The notes below the pieces were generated by a model, which did not search any database, was not told the DNA's origin, and saw nothing but the letters and a program-made list of their open reading frames with translations. A stretch of DNA of 64,000 nucleotides from Streptomyces sp. NBC_01235 (GTDB lineage Bacteria > Actinomycetota > Actinomycetes > Streptomycetales > Streptomycetaceae), in NCBI RefSeq assembly GCF_035989285.1, contig NZ_CP108513.1, positions 3,286,001-3,350,000 of the forward strand, given 5' to 3'. Positions 33,026 through 42,611 of this stretch are shown in pieces. The position numbers were made by a program, and so were the translations under genes. The first letter of the stretch is position 1. Every line of letters starts with the position of its first letter.

Positions 33026-33077
33026 GATACGAAAGAAAAGTTGCGCAATCTATTTTGCGCAACTTCTCTTTCGTATC
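33026..33077 (-). promoter_or_regulatory. 52-bp palindromic operator of the regulator-MFS operon
   Basis: Left arm 33026-33048 and right arm 33055-33077 are complementary over 23 positions with one mismatch, around a 6-nt spacer. Each arm contains the self-complementary TTGCGCAA (33041-33048 and 33055-33062), so two dimer sites are nested in one large palindrome. It begins 13 nt upstream of the regulator ATG, the expected place for an autoregulatory operator. It could alternatively fold as a very stable hairpin. Confidence 0.75.
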
Positions 33078-33088
33078 CCGTCATGAGT

Positions 33089-33117
33089 AAGCCCCGACCA
33101 CCAGGCGGCCGGGGCTT
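33089..33117 (-). terminator. Terminator after hisF
   Basis: AAGCCCCG (33089-33096) pairs with CGGGGCTT (33110-33117) across a loop that itself has partial GGCGGCC complementarity. It is ~29 nt past the hisF stop and directly before the palindromic operator, separating the his operon from the regulator gene. Confidence 0.7.
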
Positions 33118-33145
33118 GCCTCACGTCACCACACGCCTCCAGGCG

Positions 33146-33901
33146 TCATCGCACCGGGTGCCCCGCGCGCCGCAGGGCGTCCTTCACTTCCCCGATCCGC
33201 AGGTCCCCGAAGTGGAACACCGACGCGGCCAGCACCGCGTCCGCACCCGCCTCGACGGCCGGCGGGAAGTCGGCGAGCCGGCCGGCGCCGCCGGAGGCGA
33301 TCACCGGGACCGTCACGTGCCCCCGCACGGCGGCGATCATCTCCAGGTCGTAGCCGTCCTTGGTGCCGTCGGCGTCCATCGAGTTGAGCAGGATCTCGCC
33401 CGCGCCCAGCTCGGCCGCCCGGTGCGCCCACTCGATCGCGTCGATGCCGGTGCCCTTGCGACCGCCGTGAGTGGTCACCTCGAAGCTCCCCGAAGGGGTC
33501 CGCCGGGCGTCCACCGACAGCACCAGCACCTGGCTGCCGAACCGCTCGGCGATCTCCTTGATCAGCTCCGGGCGGGCGATCGCCGCAGTGTTCACGCCGA
33601 CCTTGTCGGCGCCCGCCCGCAGCAGCTTGTCGACGTCCTCGGGCGTACGCACCCCGCCGCCGACGGTGAGCGGGATGAACACCTGTTCGGCGGTGCGGCG
33701 CACCACGTCGTACGTGGTCTCGCGGTTGCCCGACGAGGCGGTGATGTCCAGGAACGTCAGCTCGTCGGCGCCCTCGGCGTCGTAGACCTTGGCCATCTCG
33801 ACGGGGTCGCCCGCGTCGCGCAGGTTCTGGAAGTTGACGCCCTTGACGACCCGGCCGTTGTCCACGTCCAGGCAGGGGATGACTCGCACCGCCAGGGTCA
33901 T
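33146..33901 (-). CDS. hisF: Imidazole glycerol phosphate synthase, cyclase subunit
   Basis: A 251-residue TIM barrel that joins PRFAR with ammonia from HisH to give IGP and AICAR. Catalytic aspartates are in IPCLDVDNG (residue 12) and LVLSVDARR; phosphate loops are [23 protein letters not shown] and [10 protein letters not shown]. It starts at the ATG whose ATGA overlaps the ridA stop, the last gene of the his operon. The HisF-HisH complex partners are separated by hisA and ridA here. Confidence 0.97.
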   Translation of the reverse strand: MTLAVRVIPCLDVDNGRVVKGVNFQNLRDAGDPVEMAKVYDAEGADELTFLDITASSGNRETTYDVVRRTAEQVFIPLTVGGGVRTPEDVDKLLRAGADKVGVNTAAIARPELIKEIAERFGSQVLVLSVDARRTPSGSFEVTTHGGRKGTGIDAIEWAHRAAELGAGEILLNSMDADGTKDGYDLEMIAAVRGHVTVPVIASGGAGRLADFPPAVEAGADAVLAASVFHFGDLRIGEVKDALRRAGHPVR

Positions 33902-34293
33902 GACTGCACCCCTCGGAACGCCTCCACCTCGACCTCGACGACCAGACTCGGGTCCACGAAGCCGGAGACGATGATCATGGATGCGGCGGGCCGGACGGAG
34001 TCGAACAGCTCCTTGTGGGCGCGTCCGACGTCGTCCACGTCCCGCGCGTGGGTGATGTACATGCGCGTCCGCACCACGTCGTCACGCCCGAGACCCAGTT
34101 GCTCCAGCGCCGCGAACGCGACGTTGAAGGCGTTGACCGTCTGCTCGTAGGGGCCGCCCCCGGCGATCTCACCGTCCACTATCGACGTGCAGCCGGAGAC
34201 CAGCACCAGCCCGTTCGGCAGCTCGACCGCGCGGGAGTAGCCGAAGGTCTCCTCCCAGGGCGCGCCCGTCGCGAGGCGTCGTACGTCGCTCAC
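33898..34293 (-). CDS. RidA/YjgF family protein inside his operon
   Basis: A 131-residue trimeric Rid-family protein, which in general hydrolyses reactive enamines/imines made by PLP enzymes. Family marks are [50 protein letters not shown] and the C-terminal VVEVEVEAF. The canonical RidA arginine should be in VVRTRMY. The GTG (34291-34293) overlaps the hisA stop by four bases and its own stop overlaps hisF by four, so translation is locked to the his enzymes. The aminotransferase HisC in the same operon could be the source of an enamine, but this is inference. Confidence 0.88.
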   Translation of the reverse strand: MSDVRRLATGAPWEETFGYSRAVELPNGLVLVSGCTSIVDGEIAGGGPYEQTVNAFNVAFAALEQLGLGRDDVVRTRMYITHARDVDDVGRAHKELFDSVRPAASMIIVSGFVDPSLVVEVEVEAFRGVQS

Positions 34294-35024
34294 CGGGCCA
34301 CCGCTTCCAGGGCCTCTTCCAAGGTGAACGCCTTGGCGTACAGGGCCTTCCCGACGATGGAGCCCTCGACGCCGAGGGGCACCAGTTCGGCGATGGCCCG
34401 CAGGTCGTCGAGGGACGACACGCCGCCCGACGCCACGATGGGCCGGTCCGTCGCCGCGCACACGTTCTTCAGCAGCTCCAGGTTCGGGCCCTGGAGCGTG
34501 CCGTCCTTGGCGATGTCGGTGACGACGTACCGCGCGCAGCCCTCCTTGTCGAGGCGCTCCAGCGTCTCGTAGAGGTCACCGCCGTCCCGGGTCCAGCCAC
34601 GGCCGCGCAGGGTCGTGCCGCGGACGTCGAGGCCGACAGCGATCTTGTCGCCGTGCTCGGCGATGACCTTGGCGACCCACTCGGGCGTCTCCAGGGCGGC
34701 CGTGCCCAGGTTCACCCGGGTGCAGCCGGTGGCCAGGGCGGCGGCGAGGGTGTCGTCGTCGCGGATGCCGCCGGACAGCTCCACCTTGATGTGCAGTTCT
34801 TTCATGCGTTCGGCCACCTCGGCGATCAGCGCGCGGTTGTCGCCGGTGCCGAACGCGGCGTCCAGGTCGACCAGGTGCAGCCACTCGGCGCCCGAGCGCT
34901 GCCAGGCGAGGGCGGCCTCGAGGGGCGAACCGTAAGAAGTCTCCGTGCCCGACTCGCCGTGCACGAGGCGGACGGCCTGGCCGTCGCGGACGTCGACGGC
35001 GGGGAGGAGTTCGAGCTTGCTCAC
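34290..35024 (-). CDS. priA: PriA: bifunctional HisA/TrpF isomerase
   Basis: A 244-residue TIM barrel. In Streptomyces the hisA product, PriA, isomerises both ProFAR for histidine and phosphoribosylanthranilate for tryptophan, and a separate trpF is absent; no trpF occurs among the trp genes here. The catalytic aspartates are D11 in AVDVRDG and D174 in TDIAKDGT. Phosphate-binding loops are SGGIRDDDT and [12 protein letters not shown]. It starts at a GTG overlapping the hisH stop by four bases. The bifunctional assignment rests on the known family behaviour in actinobacteria plus the missing trpF. Confidence 0.93.
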   Translation of the reverse strand: MSKLELLPAVDVRDGQAVRLVHGESGTETSYGSPLEAALAWQRSGAEWLHLVDLDAAFGTGDNRALIAEVAERMKELHIKVELSGGIRDDDTLAAALATGCTRVNLGTAALETPEWVAKVIAEHGDKIAVGLDVRGTTLRGRGWTRDGGDLYETLERLDKEGCARYVVTDIAKDGTLQGPNLELLKNVCAATDRPIVASGGVSSLDDLRAIAELVPLGVEGSIVGKALYAKAFTLEEALEAVAR

Positions 35025-35665
35025 AGGGTTCCGATCCAGTTGGTGAGGAGCTGGGCTCCGGCGTCGCCGGACTTCTCGGGGTGGAACTGCGTGGCCCACA
35101 GGGCGCCGTTCTCCACGGCGGCCACGAACGGCTTGCCGTGTGTCGACCAGGTCACCTTCGGAGCGTGCATCAGCGGGTTGTGCACGTCCAGGGACCAGTC
35201 GTGGACGGCGTAGGAGTGCACGAAGTAGAAGCGCGCGTCCGCGTCCAGGCCGGCGAACAGCTCGGAGTCGGCCGGGGCGTCCACGGTGTTCCAGCCCATG
35301 TGGGGCACGATCTCGGCCTGGAGCGGCTCGACCGCGCCGGGCCACTCGTCCAGGCCCTCGGTCTCCACGCCGTGCTCGATGCCGCGCGCGAACAGGATCT
35401 GCATGCCGACACAGATACCCATCACCGGGCGTCCGCCGGACAGCCGACGGCCGATGATCCAGTCGCCGCGAGCCTCCTTCAGGCCCTTCATACAGGCGGC
35501 GAAGGCACCGACGCCGGGCACCAGCAGCCCGTCGGCGTTCATGGCCGTGTCGAAGTCACGCGTTATCTCGACCTCCGCCCCGGTGCGCGCAAGAGCACGC
35601 TCGGCGGAGCGGACGTTGCCGAAGCCGTAGTCGAAGACGACGACCTTCTTGGCTGCGCCGGTCAA
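35021..35665 (-). CDS. hisH: Imidazole glycerol phosphate synthase, glutaminase subunit
   Basis: A ~214-residue class I glutamine amidotransferase that feeds ammonia to HisF. The nucleophile cysteine is in [10 protein letters not shown] and the His-Glu pair in [21 protein letters not shown] starts the domain. The start is most likely TTG at 35663-35665, because the GGAGG at 35673-35677 is 7 nt from it and the codon overlaps the upstream stop (TTGA). The commonly assumed GTG at 35669-35671 is only 1 nt from that GGAGG. Confidence 0.95.
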   Translation of the reverse strand: MTGAAKKVVVFDYGFGNVRSAERALARTGAEVEITRDFDTAMNADGLLVPGVGAFAACMKGLKEARGDWIIGRRLSGGRPVMGICVGMQILFARGIEHGVETEGLDEWPGAVEPLQAEIVPHMGWNTVDAPADSELFAGLDADARFYFVHSYAVHDWSLDVHNPLMHAPKVTWSTHGKPFVAAVENGALWATQFHPEKSGDAGAQLLTNWIGTL

Positions 35666-35826
35666 TTCCACACCTCCAGCCGCACCACGCCCGCGACGAG
35701 ACACATCGCGGCGCCGATCGAGAGCAGCACGATCAGGCTCTTCGGCATCTGCTGCTTGACGAAGGAGTAGATGCCGCCGGCCAGGAAGAGGCCGACGACG
35801 ATCAGGATGGTCGACAGTCCGGTCAT
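35662..35826 (-). CDS. 54-residue two-span membrane protein between hisB and hisH
   Basis: A 54-residue protein, [12 protein letters not shown]..., with two hydrophobic helices (residues ~4-19 and 26-47) joined by a short polar turn ([10 protein letters not shown]). The ATG at 35824-35826 is 4 nt after the hisB stop, and its TGA overlaps the hisH start, so it is embedded in the his operon. Longer upstream in-frame starts overlap hisB and are not plausible. I recognise no family; the frame is well formed and its codon use matches its neighbours. Function unknown. Confidence 0.75.
   Translation of the reverse strand: MTGLSTILIVVGLFLAGGIYSFVKQQMPKSLIVLLSIGAAMCLVAGVVRLEVWN
35673..35677 (-). promoter_or_regulatory. 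Ribosome-binding site deciding the hisH start
   Basis: GGAGG on the minus strand, inside the last codons of the upstream small membrane gene. It is 7 nt from TTG (35663-35665) and only 1 nt from GTG (35669-35671), favouring the rare TTG initiator for hisH. Confidence 0.6.
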
Positions 35827-35830
35827 GGCT

Positions 35831-36424
35831 TTACAGCGCGCCCTTCGTGGAGGGGAGGATGCCGGCCGCGCGCGGGTCACGCTCGGAGGCGTAGCGCAGG
35901 GCCCGGGCGAGCGCCTTGAACTGGCACTCCACGATGTGGTGCGCGTTGCGCCCGTACGGCACGTGCACGTGCAGCGCGATCTGCGCCTGGGCGACGAAGG
36001 ACTCCAGGATGTGCCGGGTCATCGTGGTGTCGTACTCGCCGATCATCGGCGCCATGTTCTCGGGCTCGGTGTGCACGAGATACGGGCGGCCGGAGAGGTC
36101 GACGGTCACCTGGGCGAGGGACTCGTCCAGCGGGACGGTGCAGTTGCCGAAGCGGTAGATGCCCACCTTGTCGCCGAGGGCCTGCTTGAAGGCGGCGCCG
36201 AGCGCGAGGGCGGTGTCCTCGATGGTGTGGTGCGAGTCGATGTGCAGGTCGCCGTCGGTCTTCACGGTCAGGTCGAACAGACCGTGCCGGCCGAGCTGGT
36301 CGAGCATGTGGTCGTAGAAGCCGACACCGGTCGACACGTCGACCTTGCCGGTGCCGTCGAGGTTGATCTCGACGAGGACCGAGGTCTCCTTCGTCGTCCG
36401 CTCTATACGTCCTACGCGGCTCAT
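35831..36424 (-). CDS. hisB: Imidazoleglycerol-phosphate dehydratase
   Basis: A 197-residue dehydratase, the monofunctional form without the HisN phosphatase domain found in enterobacteria. Metal-binding motifs [18 protein letters not shown] and [14 protein letters not shown], and the second set [24 protein letters not shown], are intact. It forms a 24-mer in relatives. Its ATG overlaps the hisC stop (ATGA). It ends with TAA, rare in this window. Confidence 0.97.
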   Translation of the reverse strand: MSRVGRIERTTKETSVLVEINLDGTGKVDVSTGVGFYDHMLDQLGRHGLFDLTVKTDGDLHIDSHHTIEDTALALGAAFKQALGDKVGIYRFGNCTVPLDESLAQVTVDLSGRPYLVHTEPENMAPMIGEYDTTMTRHILESFVAQAQIALHVHVPYGRNAHHIVECQFKALARALRYASERDPRAAGILPSTKGAL

Positions 36425-37530
36425 GCGCTCTGCTCCTTCTTCACTTCACGGACCGCGTCGAGGAACGCGTCGTTCTCTTCGGGGGTTCCGGCGGTGACCC
36501 GCAGCCAGCCCGGTACGCCGTTGTCCCGGACCAGGACTCCCCGGTCGAGGATCTGCTGCCAGACGGCGTGGGCGTCGGCGAACCGCCCGAACTGCACGAA
36601 GTTGGCGTCGGACGCCGTGACCTCGTAACCGATCGCAAGCAGCTCGCTCACCAGCCGGTCCCGCTCCGACTTCAGCTGCTCGACGTACTTCAGCAGCGTG
36701 TCGGTGTGCTCCAGGGCGGCCAGCGCGGTCGCCTGGGTGACGGCCGACAGGTGGTACGGCAGCCGGACGAGCTGGACGGCGTCCACGACCGCCGGGTGCG
36801 CGGCGAGGTAGCCGAGGCGCAGGCCGGCCGCGCCGAAGGCCTTCGACATCGTCCGCGAGACGACGAGATTCGGCCGACCTTCGAGCAGCGGCAGCAGCGA
36901 GTCGCCGTGGCTGAACTCGATGTACGCCTCGTCGACGAAGACCATCGACGGCCCCGCGGCCTGCGCGGCCTCGTACAGCGCGAGGACCGTCTCGGCCGGG
37001 ACCGCGGTGCCGGTGGGGTTGTTGGGGGTGGTGATGAAGACGACGTCGGGCCGGTGCTCGGCGATGGCCTTCTCGGCCGCCACGAGGTCGATGGTGAAGT
37101 CCTCGCCCCGGGGACCCGAGATCCATCCGGTGCCCGTGCCGCGCGCGATGAGCCCGTGCATCGAGTACGACGGCTCGAAGCCGATCGCCGTCCGGCCGGG
37201 TCCGCCGAAGGTCTGCAGCAGCTGCTGGATGACCTCGTTGGAGCCGTTGGCGGCCCAGACGTTGGCGAGCCCGACCTCGTACCCGGCGGTGTCCGTCAGG
37301 TACTTCGCGAGCCGCGTGCGCAGCTCCACCGCGTCCCGGTCGGGGTAGCGGTTGAGGTTGCGGGCCGCCTCGCGCACCCGCTCCACGATCCGCTCGACCA
37401 GCGGCTCGGGCAGCGGGTAGGGGTTCTCGTTGGTGTTCAGCCGTACGGGGACGTCCAGCTGGGGCGCGCCGTAGGGGGACTCGCCGCGCAGCTCGTCCCG
37501 TACGGGGAGATCGTCGATTCCGAAGCTCAC
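36421..37530 (-). CDS. hisC: Histidinol-phosphate aminotransferase
   Basis: A 369-residue fold-type I PLP aminotransferase that makes histidinol phosphate from imidazole acetol phosphate and glutamate. The PLP lysine is in [30 protein letters not shown] is the N-terminal substrate block; NNPTGT and VDEAYIEF bind [16 protein letters not shown] lies near the C-terminus. It begins at a GTG in a GTGA overlap with the hisD stop. Glutamate from the nearby GltBD is its amino donor by pathway. Confidence 0.97.
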   Translation of the reverse strand: MSFGIDDLPVRDELRGESPYGAPQLDVPVRLNTNENPYPLPEPLVERIVERVREAARNLNRYPDRDAVELRTRLAKYLTDTAGYEVGLANVWAANGSNEVIQQLLQTFGGPGRTAIGFEPSYSMHGLIARGTGTGWISGPRGEDFTIDLVAAEKAIAEHRPDVVFITTPNNPTGTAVPAETVLALYEAAQAAGPSMVFVDEAYIEFSHGDSLLPLLEGRPNLVVSRTMSKAFGAAGLRLGYLAAHPAVVDAVQLVRLPYHLSAVTQATALAALEHTDTLLKYVEQLKSERDRLVSELLAIGYEVTASDANFVQFGRFADAHAVWQQILDRGVLVRDNGVPGWLRVTAGTPEENDAFLDAVREVKKEQSA

Positions 37531-38852
37531 TTGCTCGTCGGTACCTTCCAGTCGAACCGCGCCTTGATCGCCGCCCCGTGGGCCGGCAGGTCCTCCGCCT
37601 CCGCCAGCGTCACCACGTGGTGCGCGACCTCGGCCAGCGCGTCCTTCGTGTAGTCGACGATGTGGATGCCCCTGAGGAAGGACTGAACGGACAGCCCGGA
37701 GGAGTGGCAGGCGCAGCCGCCCGTCGGGAGCACGTGGTTGGACCCGGCCGCGTAGTCGCCCAGGGACACCGGCGCCCAGGGCCCGATGAAGATCGCGCCC
37801 GCGTTCTTGACCCGGTCGGCCACGGCGGCGGCGTCGGCCGTCTGGATCTCCAGGTGCTCGGCGCCGTACGCGTCGACGACCCGCAGGCCCTCGTCGATCC
37901 CGTCGACGAGCACGATCGCCGACTGCCGGCCCTCGAGGGCCGGGACGATCCGGTCGTCGATGTGCTTGGTCGCCGCGACCTGCGGCTCCAGCTCCTTCTC
38001 GACCGCGTCCGCCAGCTCGACGGAGTCGGTGACCAGCACCGCTGCCGCCAGCGGGTCGTGCTCGGCCTGGCTGATCAGGTCGGCGGCGACGTGCACCGGG
38101 TCGGCGGTGGAGTCCGCGAGGACCGCGATCTCGGTCGGGCCGGCCTCGGCGTCGATGCCGATCTTGCCGGTGAAGTACCGCTTGGCGGCGGCGACCCAGA
38201 TGTTGCCGGGGCCGGTGACCATGTTGGCGGGCGCGCAGGACTCGGTGCCGTAGGCGAACATCGCGACGGCGGTCGCACCCCCGGCGGCGTACACCTCGTC
38301 GACGCCGAGCAGCGCGCACGCGGCGAGGATCGTCGGGTGCGGAAGGCCGCCGAACTCGGCCTGCGCCGGAGAGGCGAGCGCGATCGACTCGACGCCGGCC
38401 TCCTGGGCCGGTACGACGTTCATGACCACGGAGGACGGATAGACCGAGCGCCCGCCGGGCGCGTACAGCCCGACCCGCTCGACCGGCAGCCACTTCTCGG
38501 TCACGGAGCCGCCGGGCACGACCTGGGTCGTGTGCGTCGTCCGGCGCTGCTCGCGGTGGACGAGACGGGCGCGGCGGATGGACTCCTCCAGGGCCGCGCG
38601 CACCGCCGGGTCGAGCTGCTCCAGCGCGTCGGCGATGGCCCGGGCCGGGACCCGTACGGATTCCAGCCGCACCCCGTCGAACTTCTCGGCGAAGTCGATC
38701 AGCGCCGCGTCGCCCCGATGATGCACGGCCTCGCAGATCGGGCGCACCTTCTCCAGGGCGGCCGAGACGTCGAAGTCGGCTCGGGGCAGCAGGTCGCGCA
38801 GGGCGGGGCCCTCGGGGAGGGCATCGCCGCGCAGATCGATTCGGGAGATCAC
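37527..38852 (-). CDS. hisD: Histidinol dehydrogenase
   Basis: A 441-residue zinc, NAD-dependent enzyme that performs the last two oxidations to histidine. Family blocks include [57 protein letters not shown] with zinc-binding Gln and His, YGAEHLEI, and [17 protein letters not shown] near the C-terminus. GTG 38850-38852 gives the normal [10 protein letters not shown]-terminus. First gene of the his operon, with the promoter in 38853-39050. Confidence 0.97.
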   Translation of the reverse strand: MISRIDLRGDALPEGPALRDLLPRADFDVSAALEKVRPICEAVHHRGDAALIDFAEKFDGVRLESVRVPARAIADALEQLDPAVRAALEESIRRARLVHREQRRTTHTTQVVPGGSVTEKWLPVERVGLYAPGGRSVYPSSVVMNVVPAQEAGVESIALASPAQAEFGGLPHPTILAACALLGVDEVYAAGGATAVAMFAYGTESCAPANMVTGPGNIWVAAAKRYFTGKIGIDAEAGPTEIAVLADSTADPVHVAADLISQAEHDPLAAAVLVTDSVELADAVEKELEPQVAATKHIDDRIVPALEGRQSAIVLVDGIDEGLRVVDAYGAEHLEIQTADAAAVADRVKNAGAIFIGPWAPVSLGDYAAGSNHVLPTGGCACHSSGLSVQSFLRGIHIVDYTKDALAEVAHHVVTLAEAEDLPAHGAAIKARFDWKVPTSK

Positions 38853-38893
38853 GCGGTCAATTCTCTCAGACCGGGCTCCGGGGTCGTCCGCGC

Positions 38894-38910
38894 GTATCAA
38901 TGGCTGATAC
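38894..38910 (-). promoter_or_regulatory. Small palindrome upstream of hisD
   Basis: GTATCA (38894-38899) and TGATAC (38905-38910) form a perfect 6-bp inverted repeat with a 5-nt spacer, ~42 nt before the hisD GTG. The position suits an operator of the his operon. A G-run/C-run element (GGGGGGG then CCCCCC at ~38946-38960) of the common intergenic-repeat type follows in the same gap. Confidence 0.35.
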
Positions 38911-39050
38911 AGAACCTGGCCGGAACCCGGAAGATCAGGGGGGCTCGGGGGGGTCCCCCCAGAAGACACAGCACGTCTGGCGTTGGCGGGGTTGCTCAGC
39001 GGGCATGAACAGCCGTGCGAAACCTGTGAGTAACGAAGGGGGTGAGCCGT

Positions 39051-40640
39051 GTGACCGAAGGGGCGGGCATCCGTACGGGGGACGCCGCCGGGGATCTGCC
39101 GGACGACCTGACCGCAGCGGAGGCCGGGATGTGGCAGGCCTTCCGCAACGGCAGCGTGTACGACCTGAGCAGCGGGGACACGGTCGTCGACGACCCGCAC
39201 GGCGGGCATCCGTGGGGCGAGGCGCGGACCGTGCGGGCGCGGATCGTCGCCTGGCTGCTGCTGGCCGGGCCGCCCGCGCTCGCCGGGCGGGTGTCCTCGC
39301 TGAAGCTGGTCGGCGTGCGGATCAGCGACACCCTGGACCTCGCGGGCGGCACGGTCGTGCCGTACGTGGAGATGAAGCGCTGCCGCTTCGAGCGGGAGGT
39401 GCTGGTGCCGGAGGCGCGGTTCACGACCCTGCGGATGGTGGACTGCTCGGTGCCGCGCCTGGAGGCGGCCCGGGTGCACACCGAGGGCGATCTGCACCTG
39501 CCCCGCTGCCGCTTCCACAACGGTGTCCGGCTCACCGACGCGCACATCGGCACGGACCTGCTGCTCAACCAGGCGATCGTCTACCGCGACCGCTCCGGCC
39601 GCTCGATCGCCGCCGACGGCTTGACGGTCGGCCAGGACCTCCAGGCGGAGCTGCTGGAGTCGCACGGCGAGCTGAGTCTGCGCAGCGCCAAGATCGGCGT
39701 GTCGCTGAGCCTGCGCGGGGCACGGCTGACCAACCCGTACACCCGGCTCGCGCTGAACGCGCCCCAGCTGACCGTGGAACGCTCGCTGTACCTGACCCCG
39801 GCCGGCGTCGGCGGCCAGGCGCTGAGCGGCACGACCCCCGCGCGCGGGACGCGCATCCAGCGCTTCGAGTGCCGGGGCGGGGTCCGTCTGGACGACGGGC
39901 GGTTCGGGGACGCCGTGGACCTGGAGCGGGCCCGGTTCACCTTCACGGAGGACCAGGAGCTGTCGCTGCGCCGGGTGCAGACGCCCGAGCTGCGCTTCCT
40001 CGGGGAGCGGCCGAGCCGCGGCAAGGTGGTGCTGTCGGGCGCCCGGGTGATCAACCTGGTGGACCGGGCGAGCGCCTGGCCGGGCCCCGGCAATCTGCAC
40101 ATGGGCGGCTTCGCGTACGAGAACCTGGTGCCGCAGGGCCCGTTCCCGCTCGCCGAGCGGCTGCGCTGGGTGGCCGCGTCGACCGCCGAGTACGCCCCGG
40201 AGCCGTACGAGCGGCTGGCGAGCGTGCTGCGGGCCGGCGGGGAGGACGAGGACGCCCGCGAGGTGCTGCTGGCCAAGCAGCGCCGCCGCCGCGAGACCCT
40301 CCCGCCGGCCGCGAAGCTCCTGGGATACGTACAGGACTGGACGGTCGCCTACGGGTACCGGCCGGGCCGTGCGGCGGTGTGGATGGCGGTGCTGTGGGCG
40401 GCGAGTTCCCTGGCCTTCGCGCACGCGCCGCATCCGCCCGTCGACCGCGACGGGCACCCGCCCTGGAACCCTGCCCTCTTCGCCCTCGACCTGCTGCTGC
40501 CGGTCATCGACCTGGGGCAGGTCGGCCAGTGGCAGCTGCGCGGCGGCTGGCAGTGGCTGTCGGCGGCGCTGATCCTGCTCGGCTGGATCCTGGCGACGAC
40601 GGTGGCGGCGGGAGCGACGCGGCTGCTGCGCCGGGGCTGA
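39051..40640 (+). CDS. Unknown protein with repetitive beta-rich region and C-terminal membrane helices
   Basis: A 529-residue protein. Residues ~65-360 show spaced [53 protein letters not shown] and [11 protein letters not shown] segments that suggest a parallel beta-helix like pentapeptide-type proteins. A charged helical segment ([24 protein letters not shown]) precedes two to three membrane helices (~445-525) separated by [34 protein letters not shown]. Such proteins are labelled 'membrane-associated oxidoreductase' in Streptomyces, but I see no cofactor motif. The second GTG (39051) is chosen because GAAGGGG lies 9 nt upstream. Confidence 0.8.
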   Translation: MTEGAGIRTGDAAGDLPDDLTAAEAGMWQAFRNGSVYDLSSGDTVVDDPHGGHPWGEARTVRARIVAWLLLAGPPALAGRVSSLKLVGVRISDTLDLAGGTVVPYVEMKRCRFEREVLVPEARFTTLRMVDCSVPRLEAARVHTEGDLHLPRCRFHNGVRLTDAHIGTDLLLNQAIVYRDRSGRSIAADGLTVGQDLQAELLESHGELSLRSAKIGVSLSLRGARLTNPYTRLALNAPQLTVERSLYLTPAGVGGQALSGTTPARGTRIQRFECRGGVRLDDGRFGDAVDLERARFTFTEDQELSLRRVQTPELRFLGERPSRGKVVLSGARVINLVDRASAWPGPGNLHMGGFAYENLVPQGPFPLAERLRWVAASTAEYAPEPYERLASVLRAGGEDEDAREVLLAKQRRRRETLPPAAKLLGYVQDWTVAYGYRPGRAAVWMAVLWAASSLAFAHAPHPPVDRDGHPPWNPALFALDLLLPVIDLGQVGQWQLRGGWQWLSAALILLGWILATTVAAGATRLLRRG

Positions 40641-40808
40641 TCGCGCCCACACCCGGCCGACGTCGTGCGGTCGGCTGGAACACAGTCGGTGAACAGGAGG
40701 TGAACAGTCGCCTTTTACCGGCCCTTGACCCCACGCCGTACAACTTTCCAGACGTTGCCCCAACCCTCTGGCGCAATCTGAACCTGCGGCTTTTCAATAG
40801 TCGGCACC

Positions 40809-41840
40809 ATGGCTCTGCTGCCCCCGTTCATCCGTGCCTCCCGGTTCTCCCGGACGGCACGGAACGCCGCCCCCCACAGCGCCGCCGGGCTCCCCGCCGA
40901 CGACGACGTGCTCCTCGACGTGCCCGACGACCGGCTCGGCCCCGCGCTGGTCGCCGCCGGCCTGGGCGCCTACGCGCCCGCCGCCGAGCTGCTGGCCCAC
41001 ACCCGGGAACGCGCCGAGTGGGAGTACCGCGACCGGTACGCGACCCGGCTGGCGGCCTTCGCGCACTCGCGTCCGGAGTGGTTCGAGGAGTGGCGTGCCG
41101 CCGCCCCGCGCGACCCCGACGTGCTGCTCGTCTCCGCCCAGCTCGCGGTGGCCCGCGCCTGGCTGTCGCCGGCCCGGGCCGAGCTGCTGCGCGAGGTGAG
41201 CCCGCTGATCACGGCGGCCGCGCAGAGCGACGTCCGCGACCCGGTGCCGTGGCGGATCGCCCTGGACCACGCGCGCGGTGCGCGGGCCGGACACAAGTAC
41301 TTCGGCGAACTGTGGGCGGCCGCGGTCCGCCGCGCCCCGCACCACTACGGCTGCCATGTGGCCGCCAAGCGCTACCTGGCCGAGTCGTGGCGCGGCTCGC
41401 ACCGCGAGTGCTTCGACTTCGCCGACCGGGCCGCGCAGGACGCCCCCGCCGGGTCCCTCGTCCAGGCGCTGCCCGCGCGAGCCGCCCTCGCGTACCTGAC
41501 CGACGGCTGCGGCCCCGAGGTGCCCCGCGAGCGGCTGGAGGCGGCCGCCGACCGCGCCGCCGCGCTCTCCGCGCGCTTCCCGGCCGCCGACCCGTGGCCG
41601 GCCGAGATCCGCAACGTCCTGACCTACGTCCTGGTGCGTCTCGGCCGCCGCGACGACGCCCTCGCGCAGCTGTGCCTGATCGGCCCGTACGCCACGTCCT
41701 TCCCCTGGGGCCGGCTGTCGGACGACCCCCTCGGCCACTTCCTCGCGGTACGCGAGGAAGTGCGCTCGGGACCGTCGGGGCAGCCTTTGGGGCATCCGGG
41801 GAATGGGCACGGCGGACGAGCCCGCCCGCCGGACCATTAG
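40809..41840 (+). CDS. Hypothetical alpha-helical protein
   Basis: A 343-residue protein rich in Ala, Arg and Glu with no signal peptide or membrane span and no domain I recognise. Predicted helices such as PRERLEAAADRAAALSARF and WPAEIRNVLTYVLVRLGRRDDALAQL recall TPR-like repeats, and HHYGCHVAAKRYLAESWRGSHRECFDFA is a notable Cys/His-containing stretch. The last ~25 residues are a Gly/Pro/Arg tail. The 168-nt upstream gap contains GGTGAACAG twice, at 40688-40696 and 40700-40708, and is comparatively AT-rich, so a promoter is likely. The LON-domain gene begins 11 nt after its stop. Confidence 0.7.
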   Translation: MALLPPFIRASRFSRTARNAAPHSAAGLPADDDVLLDVPDDRLGPALVAAGLGAYAPAAELLAHTRERAEWEYRDRYATRLAAFAHSRPEWFEEWRAAAPRDPDVLLVSAQLAVARAWLSPARAELLREVSPLITAAAQSDVRDPVPWRIALDHARGARAGHKYFGELWAAAVRRAPHHYGCHVAAKRYLAESWRGSHRECFDFADRAAQDAPAGSLVQALPARAALAYLTDGCGPEVPRERLEAAADRAAALSARFPAADPWPAEIRNVLTYVLVRLGRRDDALAQLCLIGPYATSFPWGRLSDDPLGHFLAVREEVRSGPSGQPLGHPGNGHGGRARPPDH

Positions 41841-41851
41841 GCTTCTGCGTC

Positions 41852-42592
41852 GTGACCACCGTCCGCCTGCCGCTCTTCCCCCTGAACTCGGTGTTGTTCC
41901 CGGGACTCGTCCTCCCGCTCAACGTCTTCGAGGAGCGCTATCGCGCCATGATGCGCGATCTGCTGAAGACCCCAGAGGACGCATCGCGCCGGTTCGCCGT
42001 CGTCGCCATCCGCGACGGCCACGAGGTGGCGCCCAGCGCCCCGGGGCTGCCCGACCAGACGGCGCTGCCCGAGCGCGGCCCCGCCGCCGGCTTCGGAGAC
42101 GACCCGGTCAAGGCGTTGCACGGCGTCGGCTGCGTGGCCGACGCGGCGACGATCCGCGAGCGGGCCGACGGCACCTTCGAGGTGCTGGCGACGGGCACGA
42201 CCCGCGTGAAGCTGCTGTCGGTGGACGCCTCGGGCCCGTTCCTGACGGCCGAGCTCCAGGAGCTGCCGGAGGACCCGGGCGACGAGGCGGGCGCCCTCGC
42301 CGAGGGCGTGCTGCGGGCCTTCCGCCAGTACCAGAAGCGCCTGGCGGGCGCCCGCGAACGCTCCCTGGCCACGGGCGCGGAACTCCCCGACGACCCCTCG
42401 GTCGTGTCGTACCTGGTGGCGGCCGCGATGATGCTGGACACCCCCGCCAAGCAGCGCCTCCTCCAGGCCCCCGACACGGCCTCCCGTCTGCGGGACGAGC
42501 TGAAACTGCTTCGCGCGGAGACGGCGATCATCCGTAGCCTGCCCTCGCTGCCCGCGTCGGACCTGACGCGCGGCCCGACGAGTCTCAACTGA
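41852..42592 (+). CDS. LON-substrate-binding-domain protein
   Basis: A 246-residue protein carrying the N-terminal (substrate-binding) domain of Lon protease without ATPase or protease parts. The start VRLPLFPLNSVLFPGLVLPLNVFEERYRAM is characteristic, as are GVGCVADAATIRERADGTFEVLATGTTRVKLL and the helical C-terminal half (SVVSYLVAAAMMLDTPAKQRLLQA). GTG 41852-41854 gives the family's usual N-terminus. It may act as an adaptor or binding protein; its partner is not known. It is cotranscribed with the YbaK gene 19 nt downstream. Confidence 0.85.
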   Translation: MTTVRLPLFPLNSVLFPGLVLPLNVFEERYRAMMRDLLKTPEDASRRFAVVAIRDGHEVAPSAPGLPDQTALPERGPAAGFGDDPVKALHGVGCVADAATIRERADGTFEVLATGTTRVKLLSVDASGPFLTAELQELPEDPGDEAGALAEGVLRAFRQYQKRLAGARERSLATGAELPDDPSVVSYLVAAAMMLDTPAKQRLLQAPDTASRLRDELKLLRAETAIIRSLPSLPASDLTRGPTSLN

Positions 42593-42611
42593 CGTCACCG
42601 AGAAGGCCCGA

